Source of the DNA: Okeania sp. SIO2B3
GTDB lineage: Bacteria; Cyanobacteriota; Cyanobacteriia; Cyanobacteriales; Microcoleaceae
Assembly: GCF_010672525.1 (NCBI RefSeq)
Contig: NZ_JAAHGH010000009.1
Span: 1 to 40,918 of the forward strand
Direction of reading: 5' to 3'
DNA: 40,918 nt
Below, piece after piece: positions 33,462 through 40,918 of the stretch (within the stretch, counting starts at the first letter, position 1; each line of letters begins with the position of its first letter). Under the pieces are notes generated by a model. It was not told the origin of the DNA. It was given only the letters and a program-made list of their open reading frames with translations, and did not search any database. The position numbers were made by a program, and so were the translations under genes.

Positions 33462-33945
33462 ATAAATGAAATATAAATTCGGTCACTCTCTCTAGTAAAT
33501 GGAATAGTAGAGCGCCAGAAATAACTTGGAAAAATTACTCATCATCACTATTTCTAGTCTCCACTTATATTTCTGTTGATTTTCATGTCTTACTCTCAGC
33601 GAAAAGAAGTAGGAAAATTTCAGTAACTTACCCCAGAATTATGTTGTTAGAGAGGATAAGGAAAAATTGATTTATTAAACTCGTCCCTAATAGATGATTA
33701 GTATTTTGCCAAAGTTCAGATAGTTTTATCCATCTCAAGGACTCCAACTAAATAAAATATAAATTCGGTCGCTATCTAAAATAAATGGAATAGTAGAGCG
33801 CCAAAAATAATAAGGAAAAATTACTCATTATCCTATTTCTAGTCTCCACTTATATTTCTGTTGATTTTTCATGTCTTACTCTGAGGGGAAAAGAAGTAGA
33901 AAAATTTCAGTAACCTACTCCAGAGAGCATAAAGAAAAATTTATT
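33462..33945 (+). repeat. Two direct repeats of about 195 bp, 288 bp apart
   Basis: Each begins AAATATAAATTCGGTC, continues TAAATGGAATAGTAGAGCGCC, AAAAATTACTCAT, CTATTTCTAGTCTCCACTTA and TTTCTGTTGATTTT, and ends AAATTTCAGTAACCTACTCC or close to it. The first copy starts near 33464 and the second near 33752. Identity is high. No ORF runs through them. Confidence 0.75.
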
Positions 33946-33976
33946 TCTAAGGAACTCAAAAAAATATAGGGTTGTA

Positions 33977-34087
33977 AATATTCTCGCTACGACAAAGAAT
34001 TAGCCCAGGGGAGATGGGGAGATTTGTATATTTGCACAATTAAATGTATTTCTGATGAATATTCTCGCTACGACAAAGAATTAGCCC
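33977..34087 (+). repeat. 30-bp perfect direct repeat flanking a short segment
   Basis: AATATTCTCGCTACGACAAA followed by GAATTAGCCC occurs at 33977-34006 and again at 34058-34087 with no mismatch. The 51 bp between are unrelated. Confidence 0.8.
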
Positions 34088-34197
34088 TGCCCCTAACCCC
34101 TCCCAGGAGGGGAACGACCGAGTCAGGAGGGAATAAAGAAGAAGAAAGAGGAATAGGAAGAAAGAGGAATAGAAGGAGAAAGTTTTTCGGGGAGTTT

Positions 34198-34360
34198 CAT
34201 TAATTGATAATTGATAATGGATAATTAATAATTACCTCGGGTTTTAACCGAGAGGATTGAATATAAGGAGATATTATTTCTTTTTTTTCCCCTTAAAAGG
34301 GGAGGTTTTAAACCATAATTATTTAATAATTAATAATTAATAATTAATAATTCTGTAAAG
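34198..34360 (+). repeat. Dispersed repeat family R1, copy F
   Basis: Heptamers at the left, then TTACCTCGGGTTTTAACCG, TTGAATATAAGGAGATATTA, TTTCTTTTTTTTCCCCTTAA, AAGGGGAGGTTTTAAACC and (AATTAAT)n. It faces copy G 50 bp further on, so the two form a large inverted repeat. Confidence 0.7.
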
Positions 34361-34410
34361 GTCATGGATCTCCATCGCGCTCTGATCCCGACATCATATC
34401 ATACCTCAAA

Positions 34411-34548
34411 TTACCGAATAATTAATAATTAATAATTATTAATTATTCGCGCTTTGAAGCCGACCCTTTTAAGGGGAAAAAAAAGACAATATTCCTTATA
34501 TTCAATTCCGTAACGGTTAAAACCCGAGGTAATTATCCATTAATGAAC
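34411..34548 (-). repeat. Dispersed repeat family R1, copy G, inverted
   Basis: It opens TTACCGAATAATTAATAATT and has GCTTTGAAGCCGACCC, TTTTAAGGGGAAAAAAAAG, AATATTCCTTATATTCAATT, CCGTAACGGTTAAAACCCG and AGGTAATTATCCATTAATG. It is the reverse complement of the copy F modules, minus a few bases. Confidence 0.7.
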
Positions 34549-34597
34549 AATGCCCACCTAAGACCTAAGACTTAAGACCTACCACCTACAACCTTCT

Positions 34598-37198
34598 TTA
34601 TTCTTTAGCCTTAGCCTCCAAATTTTCCAAGCGACTTTTCAATTCCTGATTTTCTTTTTTCATTTTATCAAATTCCTGACGTAATTGCTTCAAAGCCTGA
34701 TCAGAACCAATATTTTTCTGCACTTTCTGTACCGCTTCCTCAGCTCGACGACGTACTCGACCATCAGCAGTTTGATCGGCTATACTCTGCAAAATTGCAA
34801 TTGCTTTAGCAGTTTCCATTTGCGACAATGCAGCTACTACAGACATCTGAGTCAAGAAAAATGTTTCCCGTGATAACTCTGTCAGTCGTTGCAAAATACG
34901 TTCCAAATTAACAGGAGACTGAGCAGTAGAAATTGTTCCTAGAGAACGAATAGAACTCAAACGTAACGACTGCGGTACACCAAGAACAGTGTATTTCAAA
35001 ATCTGATTCAAAGCAGTTTCAGAAGTCTTCATCTTACTCAACGCCGATATAGCACCAGAACGCACTACCTCATTCCAACCCTGTTTTTCTGCTAATACCC
35101 ACTTCAACAATTTAATTACCTTTTCCTCAGTTGGCTTTTGATCGGAGTTAGCATTGGCAGCAGCAATATCTCCAATTCCAGACACAGCAGCAGCTTCTAC
35201 ATAATAACTAGCATCGCCATTTTTCACTAAAGATTTTAGTTGCTGATAACTTTTATTGGTTTTTATTTGTGTTAGTGCTTCCACCACAGCACGACGCACG
35301 CGAGCATCTTCGTCGTTTAAACCTGTAACCAAACTATCAAAAACCTGGTCTAGTTGAATTTTTGCTAGTTGCTTCACCACTTCAAGGCGCACACCCCAAA
35401 AAGGTTCCTCTATCAGCGCCTTTGATAATACTTTCACAACTTCTAAACCGCCTTTTTTCACCAACGCCTCGGCAGCATAGATACGAGATATAGGGTCTGG
35501 GTCAAATTCTAATTGTGCTTTTAGCTCCGCCATTGGATATACCAGTTTCACTGTTTTGAGATAGTTATTACCAACATCAAAACTGATAAATTTGGGTTTT
35601 TCTGGAAGGGGAAAATAAAAGGTTTGTTCCTGCTCATGTATTCGTACAGTGAAAGTTGTCAATTCTGTTTTTTCTTCTTTGAGATAACCAAAAGCAATAG
35701 GAATTTTTAGGTCAAATAATTCTTTACTTGAATCCCCATTTTTATCGTTTTTAACTAGAGTTTGTTTTACTGTTACTTTAGCTAATTTACTATCACCATC
35801 CCAAGCATAATTAACCTGATAATCAGGATGACCGCCCCGAAAAACATATTGGTCAAATAAGAATAGTAAATTCCGTCCTGTTGCCTGTTCAATTGCTCTT
35901 AATAAATCGATAGTTTCCACTGTTTGATGAGCATTATTTTTCACAAAAGTATGAATAGCTTTTGTAAATAATTCATCTCCTAATTCAGTTTTAATCATGT
36001 GATAAACACAAGCACCTTTTTCATAAAGATGACGGTCATAAAGCTCTATTGCTTCCCGATAAATATTAGTAACAATCGGACGACGATAGCGAGACTTATC
36101 CTCAGCAATATAACTTCGAGCTTCTTTCAATAGATAATAAGCAGCATCATCTTGACCATATTCATGCTCTGTCCATAATACTTCTGAGTAAGAAGCCATT
36201 CCTTCTTTAATCCAGGCATGAGACCAATGTTTAATTACAATTAAATCACCGAACCATTGATGGGCAAGTTCGTGAGCCACTAAACTTTCAGAATTACGGT
36301 TATCTAAGGCTGCTCTTTCATCTAGTAAACATCTATCTGTTAGTAAAGTTGTAGAAGTATTTTCCATCCCTCCAAAAATAAATTCATTAACGCAAACTTG
36401 AGCATATTTAGGATAAGGATATTTATAGCCAAATTCTTGACTAAAAAATTCAATCATTTGGGGAGTTTTCCCCATAGTTCGTCGAGCATCATCTTGACGT
36501 TTTTTTTCTACATAATAAGTAACGGGAATACCATTCCATTCATCTTTAATTTCGGCAAATTTACCCACTGCTAAGGTCATTAAATATGTAGGATGAACTT
36601 GTTTTTGCATCCAATGATAAGTTTTGTGCTCTTCACTTTCTTCGGTGTTAATAAGTTCACCATTGGAGATAGCAATAAATTTATGGGGTACTTTAACGCG
36701 AATTTCTGATGTTGATAGTTGACCGGGGTAGTCGAAACAGGGAAACCAGTAGCGAGAGTCTTCGTCTTCACCTTGGGTCCAGACTTGGGTAGGTTTATTT
36801 GGATAATGTTTGTCCGGAGTAATGAAATAGATACCTCGTTGAGGGTTGTTTGCAGCGTAGGCGATCGCTACTTTTATTTGTTGACCTGCTTCAGTAGCGG
36901 GTTGCAAATAAATCTGTAATTCTTTACCATCGTAGTCAAAAGTTTGTTCAGCGTCGTTAATTTTTATAGATTGAATTTCTAAGTCAACTGCATCAAGAGT
37001 TAATTTATCAATCCCACTCCGTACAGGGTTTAAACTAATGATACAATTGCCATGAAAACTATGATGAGGAATGTCAAGTTCTAGATCGAGGAAAATATGT
37101 TCTACTTGGCCTGGACGGTCGGGGTTATAATGGGGTTTGGCACCTGGTAATTCAAAAGATTTGGAATTATTTTCAGAATCAAAGTAAATATTGGACAT
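34598..37198 (-). CDS. M1-family zinc aminopeptidase with C-terminal HEAT repeats
   Basis: 866 residues. The N-terminal beta-saddle (1-240) is followed by the catalytic domain with the exopeptidase motif GGMEN (276-280), zinc site HELAH (H309, H313) with the third ligand E332 eighteen residues on, and the transition-state Tyr Y392. Residues about 560-830 are HEAT-like helical pairs in place of the usual M1 C-terminal domain (LEVVKVLSKALIEEPFWGVR, DARVRRAVVEALTQI and similar), and 835-866 is a Lys/Glu-rich coiled coil. It should remove N-terminal residues from peptides in the cytoplasm; no signal peptide is seen. The HEAT form is usual for the cyanobacterial enzyme. The ATG has no strong Shine-Dalgarno. 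It has no operon partner. Confidence 0.95.
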   Translation of the reverse strand: MSNIYFDSENNSKSFELPGAKPHYNPDRPGQVEHIFLDLELDIPHHSFHGNCIISLNPVRSGIDKLTLDAVDLEIQSIKINDAEQTFDYDGKELQIYLQPATEAGQQIKVAIAYAANNPQRGIYFITPDKHYPNKPTQVWTQGEDEDSRYWFPCFDYPGQLSTSEIRVKVPHKFIAISNGELINTEESEEHKTYHWMQKQVHPTYLMTLAVGKFAEIKDEWNGIPVTYYVEKKRQDDARRTMGKTPQMIEFFSQEFGYKYPYPKYAQVCVNEFIFGGMENTSTTLLTDRCLLDERAALDNRNSESLVAHELAHQWFGDLIVIKHWSHAWIKEGMASYSEVLWTEHEYGQDDAAYYLLKEARSYIAEDKSRYRRPIVTNIYREAIELYDRHLYEKGACVYHMIKTELGDELFTKAIHTFVKNNAHQTVETIDLLRAIEQATGRNLLFLFDQYVFRGGHPDYQVNYAWDGDSKLAKVTVKQTLVKNDKNGDSSKELFDLKIPIAFGYLKEEKTELTTFTVRIHEQEQTFYFPLPEKPKFISFDVGNNYLKTVKLVYPMAELKAQLEFDPDPISRIYAAEALVKKGGLEVVKVLSKALIEEPFWGVRLEVVKQLAKIQLDQVFDSLVTGLNDEDARVRRAVVEALTQIKTNKSYQQLKSLVKNGDASYYVEAAAVSGIGDIAAANANSDQKPTEEKVIKLLKWVLAEKQGWNEVVRSGAISALSKMKTSETALNQILKYTVLGVPQSLRLSSIRSLGTISTAQSPVNLERILQRLTELSRETFFLTQMSVVAALSQMETAKAIAILQSIADQTADGRVRRRAEEAVQKVQKNIGSDQALKQLRQEFDKMKKENQELKSRLENLEAKAKE

Positions 37199-37353
37199 TC
37201 TATGTGTTTTTTTGATATGTATTGGACAAAAATCTAGTATATCTGTTATATCATGTCCGTTTAATTAGTGAGAATAAAGTTCTTAGGTGGTAGATGGTAG
37301 ATTGTAGGTTGTAGGTTTCAATAATTGATAATTGATAATTGATAATTGATAAT

Positions 37354-37600
37354 TAGGGTTTGCGCTCATAAAGCTAAAAGTCAGGATAGCTAAGGCTATT
37401 GAGCTTTTTATATTCAATTTATCTCCAAGTTTATGGCTCTTATTAGCATCAATTTACTGAAATTTTTTGCTGAAATTCAAGAAAATTTCTTCACATAAAA
37501 TGACCAGAACCGTTGTCTGTTCCCCCATTCTCCGCGTCTGGTGCGTCTGGTGCGTCCGGTGTGTCCTACCCCCACCAACCAATTTTTTCAGCAAACCCTA
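37354..37600 (+). repeat. MITE family R2, copy d
   Basis: The left end TAGGGTTTGCGCTCATAAAG and right end TTTTTTCAGCAAACCCTA form inverted repeats. The internal sequence is largely different from copies a-c, so only the ends define it. It begins straight after a heptamer run. Confidence 0.5.
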
Positions 37601-37781
37601 ATTATATCATGTCCGGTTGAACAGTGATAAATAAATAACTACGGAGTCCTCAGGAGTCAACCCACCCCTCGCCCCTCCTGGGAGGGGAAGTCAGGAGTCA
37701 GGAGGAAAGAGGGAAGGAAGAAGAAGAACTGGAGTTGAAGGAGAAAGTTTTTTATCACTAATTATCCGGACATGATATAAT
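37601..37781. repeat. 181-bp element with 31-bp terminal inverted repeats (family R3)
   Basis: The left arm 37601-37631 and the reverse complement of 37751-37781 share ATTATATCATGTCCGG (16 bp) and AGTGATAAA (9 bp) with six differing bases between. The inside is heptamer-like CTCAGGAGTC and GAAGGAAG sequence. The element starts at the base after R2 copy d ends. Confidence 0.7.
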
Positions 37782-37873
37782 TCGGTATAAAAAAATGTTC
37801 CATCTTCAACCATTACCAAATATTTCTCGATCCCCCCATCTCCCCATCCCCCTATAATATAACCCACTATTAT

Positions 37874-40800
37874 TTAACGCACTCTAAAGTCGGCAACTTC
37901 AAGTGCAGGAGTATTTTCTAGAAGTGCGAATTGACTACCATTCCCAAAACCAGTTGCACTGCCATTTTGATTATAGAATAATCCACCAGTAGTAGAATTG
38001 TAAGTAATTAGTGCATCGCTAGTTGCAGCATCTGCATCAGTAGTCACAACTTCAAACTCACTGACAGTAATACCATTTTCAATAGCAGTCAGGGCAGTAA
38101 ATGTTCTCCTGTCAAGCACAATTAAATCTTGCCCTGGAGTAAAGTCTACGATAGTATCGACACCTATTTCTGTTGAAAATGCTGCATTGGTGTTGAAGAT
38201 GAACAAGTCGCGACTAGCGCCACCAGTCATAGTATCAGAACCAGGACCTCCGTTTAGACGATCGCGACCAAAACGACCCTCCAATATATCTGCACCATTA
38301 CCACCAATAATAATATCGGAACCACGACCGCCTATTAAATTATCATCACCATTCTGTCCTCTGATGTCATCGTTACCTATTCCACCAATTAAGGTATCAT
38401 CATCATCACCACCAATGAGGCGATCGTTACCACGGTTGCCTTCGATTCGATCATTGCCCTCATTGCCCCGCAGTATATCGCGTCCTCCAAGACCGCTGAT
38501 ATTATCATTGCCTTCTAAACCGTTAATAATATCGCCATCAGGAGTTCCATCAAGGTTATCATCACCGTCTGTACCATTTATTACTCCAGGAGGTGGTGGT
38601 GGAGGTGGTGCTGGTTGATTAACTGTAATGTCAAAGGAAGTGGCAGCAATATTTCCACCTTCACCGTCGCTGACTGTAAAGGTAAAGTTATCGTTCTGTT
38701 CATTTCCACCAGCAGTGTTTTGGTAAGTTAATAAACTGGCGTTAATATCCGCTTGAGTGAATGTGCCATTTACTGCTACTGCTGCACCGTCAAGTATTAA
38801 CTGACCGTTTGTTGGTAACTCAGTAACGGTGTAAGTAACTTCATTTGGTGGGTTATCAGTATCTGTGACTGCTAAGACAGCGTTAGAAATGGCTGCGTTA
38901 GCACCATCGTCTAGACTGACTCCGGCATTAGTTGCTAATACTGGGGGTTCATTTACTGGAGGTGGTGGTGGAGGTGGTGCTGGTTGATTAACTGTAATGT
39001 CAAAGGAAGTAGCTTCAATATTTCCGCCTTCACCGTCGCTGACTGTAAAAGTGAAGTTATCGCTAGTTTCATCTCCACCAGCAGTGTTTTGGTAAGTTAA
39101 TAAACCAGCGTTAATATTTGCCTGAGTGAATGTACCATTTACTGCTACTGCTGCACCGTCAAGTATTAACTGACCGTTTGTTGGTAACTCAGTAACGCTG
39201 TAAGTAACTTCATTTGGTGGGTTATCAGTATCTGTGACTGCTAAGACAGCGTTAGAAATGGCTGCGTTAGCACCATCGTCTAGACTGACTCCGGCATTAG
39301 TTGCTAATACAGGAACTATATTTACTGGAGGTGGTACTATCTGGTTTACTGTAATATTGAATGGTGTGGCAGCAATTTCTCCACCTGCTCCATCGCTGAC
39401 TGTAAAAGTGAAGTTATCAGCGGTTTCATCTCCACCAGCAGTGTTTTGGTAAGTTAATAAACCAGCATTAATATTTGCCTGAGTGAATGTACCATTTACT
39501 GCTACTGCTGCACCGTCGAGTATTAACTGACCGTTTGTTGGTAACGCAGTGACTGTGTAGGTAACTTCTGCTGCGGTATTGTCAGGATCTGTGACTGTTA
39601 ATACAGCATTAGAAATGGCTACATTAGCACCATCCTCTAGGCTAACTCCACCATTAATTGACAATACTGGAGGTTGGTTTTGTACAGGAGTTACAGTAAT
39701 ATTGAATGTAGTTTGCCCAATTACACCACCTGCTCCGTCAGTTGCAGTAAAGACAAAACTATCACCAACATCTCCACCACCATCGTTATTTTGATACAAT
39801 AACTGGCTACCGTTGATGTTAGCTTGAGTGAAAGTCCCACCAACAGCTAGAGGAGTACCACTTAAAAGTAAATTACCTACAGTGGGAAGAGTATTAACAG
39901 TGTAAGTAATTTCCTCTGCGGTTTGTTCTACATCAGTAATTTGCAGGTTAGTATTTAAGATTGGTAGAGTTGCACCATCCTCTATAGTTAATCCCGCATT
40001 AACATCAAGTGTTGGATCTGTATTAGGAGCGACAACATCTGTTTCAGTTAGATCGACAGTACCGTTAACCTCTGTAATAGTACCACCATCACTAACAAAG
40101 GTCTCCCCAACGACGGAAAGTTCTCCCTCTTGAAGCTCTATCGTTCCAGAGTTGGTAAAAACAACATCATCAAATTGAGTAGCACCAGTGGAGGTTTTAA
40201 CAACACTACCAGCATTGTTGAATTGTTCAGCAGTAGAGATGAACTCACCATTGTATGTAGCGTTATTGGAAATATTGAATGTGCCATTATTGTTAAAAAT
40301 GGCTCCATTATTAGCATTAATATTTCCAGTACCCGACCAGTTAGTAGTACCGTTGTTATCAATAGTTCGTTCGTCGATAGTTTTGCCAAAATCACCACTA
40401 ACATTCAGAGTACCTGTGGCACCAATAGTTGTACGACCAACTCCGCCTTGAGTACCGCCACTCCAGTCAACAGTACCTGTTATATTCAGATTTCCAGGAC
40501 CATCAACAGTACCACCACTCTGCTCGAAGTTGACTGCATTGATGGTGTCAGTAGTAGCACCACCTACACTGAATGTGCCTCCTGAAACTCTGGTTGTACC
40601 ACTACCTGTAAAAGCTGCTCCTTGATTTAAGTTATGAGTGCCACCGTCAAACTCTACTACGGAACCTTCAGCAGTATTGAATGTACCAGTGCTAGTACCA
40701 CCATTACCAATAGTAATTGAACCTATCTGAGCATCTACAGTACCAGTGTTGTTAAAGACGTTATCCTCAAAATCAGTCTCGCCGGTACCTACTGTTTTAG

Positions 40801-40918
40801 TTAGGGTACCAGTATTATTGAAGGAGGTAGAACCATCAAAGTCACCAAAAAATGACTCAGAGTTTTGAATATCGAATGTACCAGTGTTATTGAAAGTAGC
40901 ACCATCTACAGCAGAGAT
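37874..40918 (-). CDS. Large RTX-type secreted adhesin-like protein, 3' part (5' end outside window)
   Basis: The frame is open from 37874 to the window edge: 1014 codons plus stop, with the true start beyond 40918. An in-frame TTG at 39799 is not the start, since the repeat it lies in continues upstream. In order: about 290 residues of short beta-helix-like units with the pattern GTFNNTGT, as in haemagglutinin-type proteins; four cadherin-like repeats of about 115-123 residues (VTYTVTELPTNGQLILDG, TYQNTAGGDETSDNFTFTVS), the last ones joined by poly-proline linkers; then RTX calcium-binding nonapeptides (about 779-900, GGxGxDxLxG form), and a C-terminal region (about 905-1014) typical of type I secretion signals (DLFIFNT, IVDFTPGQDLIVL). 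The likely role is a surface or extracellular calcium-stabilised adhesin. No transporter gene is in view. Confidence 0.9.
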   Translation of the reverse strand: MSAVDGATFNNTGTFDIQNSESFFGDFDGSTSFNNTGTLTKTVGTGETDFEDNVFNNTGTVDAQIGSITIGNGGTSTGTFNTAEGSVVEFDGGTHNLNQGAAFTGSGTTRVSGGTFSVGGATTDTINAVNFEQSGGTVDGPGNLNITGTVDWSGGTQGGVGRTTIGATGTLNVSGDFGKTIDERTIDNNGTTNWSGTGNINANNGAIFNNNGTFNISNNATYNGEFISTAEQFNNAGSVVKTSTGATQFDDVVFTNSGTIELQEGELSVVGETFVSDGGTITEVNGTVDLTETDVVAPNTDPTLDVNAGLTIEDGATLPILNTNLQITDVEQTAEEITYTVNTLPTVGNLLLSGTPLAVGGTFTQANINGSQLLYQNNDGGGDVGDSFVFTATDGAGGVIGQTTFNITVTPVQNQPPVLSINGGVSLEDGANVAISNAVLTVTDPDNTAAEVTYTVTALPTNGQLILDGAAVAVNGTFTQANINAGLLTYQNTAGGDETADNFTFTVSDGAGGEIAATPFNITVNQIVPPPVNIVPVLATNAGVSLDDGANAAISNAVLAVTDTDNPPNEVTYSVTELPTNGQLILDGAAVAVNGTFTQANINAGLLTYQNTAGGDETSDNFTFTVSDGEGGNIEATSFDITVNQPAPPPPPPPVNEPPVLATNAGVSLDDGANAAISNAVLAVTDTDNPPNEVTYTVTELPTNGQLILDGAAVAVNGTFTQADINASLLTYQNTAGGNEQNDNFTFTVSDGEGGNIAATSFDITVNQPAPPPPPPPGVINGTDGDDNLDGTPDGDIINGLEGNDNISGLGGRDILRGNEGNDRIEGNRGNDRLIGGDDDDTLIGGIGNDDIRGQNGDDNLIGGRGSDIIIGGNGADILEGRFGRDRLNGGPGSDTMTGGASRDLFIFNTNAAFSTEIGVDTIVDFTPGQDLIVLDRRTFTALTAIENGITVSEFEVVTTDADAATSDALITYNSTTGGLFYNQNGSATGFGNGSQFALLENTPALEVADFRVR
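38589..39695 (-). repeat. 369-bp tandem repeats coding the cadherin-like domains
   Basis: The GGAGGTGGTGGTGGAGGTGG linker-coding sequence starts at 38589 and 38958, and a shortened form at 39327, exactly 369 bp apart each time. Between them long stretches are identical, for example TTTACTGCTACTGCTGCACC. Near-identity at silent sites suggests recent duplication or gene conversion. A fourth, more diverged unit lies upstream in the gene (39700-40020). Confidence 0.85.

Larger units (their letters stand above)
33285..34597. other. Gene-free region of tandem and inverted repeats
   Basis: 1.3 kb without genes. It contains a HIP1 site near 33354, two long direct repeats (33462-33660 and 33750-33945), a 30-bp direct repeat (33977 and 34058), purine runs (about 34130-34180) and a facing pair of R1 copies (34198-34360 and 34411-34548). 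Confidence 0.6.
37199..37873. other. Spacer made largely of abutting MITEs
   Basis: No gene is seen in 675 bp. A solo R3 end (about 37247-37275, TTATATCATGTCCGTTTAAT) is followed by (ATTGATA)n heptamers (37322-37350), the R2 copy d (37354-37600) and the R3 element (37601-37781). The M1 aminopeptidase promoter should be within the first 150 bp. Confidence 0.55.

Noticed and set aside
39797-39799. TTG as start of the RTX protein
   Set aside because: It falls in the middle of a cadherin-like repeat; the same frame is open upstream to the window end with matching repeat motifs.
38187-40585. Plus-strand frames of 70-151 codons opposite the RTX gene
   Set aside because: They are antisense shadows of a low-complexity repeat gene.

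Overview
The window comes from a filamentous cyanobacterium. Three things show this: light-independent protochlorophyllide reductase genes (chlL, chlN) with the cyanobacterial acidic spacer gene between them; many HIP1 octamers (GCGATCGC) inside and outside genes; and AT-rich, poorly coding intergenic DNA full of 7-bp tandem repeats, MITE-like elements and tnpB relics. The genus cannot be fixed from sequence alone. The repeat load recalls large-genome marine Oscillatoriales such as the Okeania/Trichodesmium group, but that is inference.

Layout. (1) 0.9-9.8 kb, minus strand: a signalling cluster, in transcription order a 1591-aa LOV/PAS/GAF hybrid histidine kinase, a REC-GAF-GGDEF diguanylate cyclase whose ATG directly follows the kinase stop, a stand-alone response regulator, and a GAF-PAS class III adenylate cyclase overlapping it. 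A blue-light-type sensor thus sits beside enzymes for c-di-GMP and probably cAMP. (2) 9.8-18 kb: sparse DNA with a 45-codon single-helix protein with a strong Shine-Dalgarno and its own terminator, a propeller-transglutaminase protein, a TpsB/FhaC-type outer-membrane transporter, a tnpB-element right-end relic and several MITEs. (3) 18-22 kb, plus strand: chlL, an acidic repeat protein and chlN. (4) 22-26.3 kb: tandem repeats, then a cluster of decayed IS200/IS605-type elements with two different tnpB pseudogenes, one broken by a 28-bp perfect palindrome plus GC-rich direct repeats. (5) 26.3-32.1 kb: a DUF3318-type membrane protein, a STAS-sugar transferase fusion, a family-4 glycosyltransferase and a sulfotransferase gene interrupted by one amber codon. 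This looks like an exopolysaccharide group spaced by MITEs. (6) 32.7-37.2 kb, minus strand: inorganic pyrophosphatase and an M1 aminopeptidase with HEAT repeats. (7) 37.9 kb to the window edge, minus strand: the 3' part of a large secreted protein with a beta-helix-like region, four cadherin-like repeats, RTX repeats and a C-terminal secretion region. Its open frame runs through the window end.

Only a few neighbour sets look co-transcribed: the signalling pairs, chlL with the acidic protein, and possibly the sugar genes. No tRNA, rRNA, CRISPR array or cas gene was seen. The most distinctive feature is the non-coding layer: at least six dispersed repeat families, several nested or abutting, and simple repeats of different sequence that nearly all have a 7-bp period.
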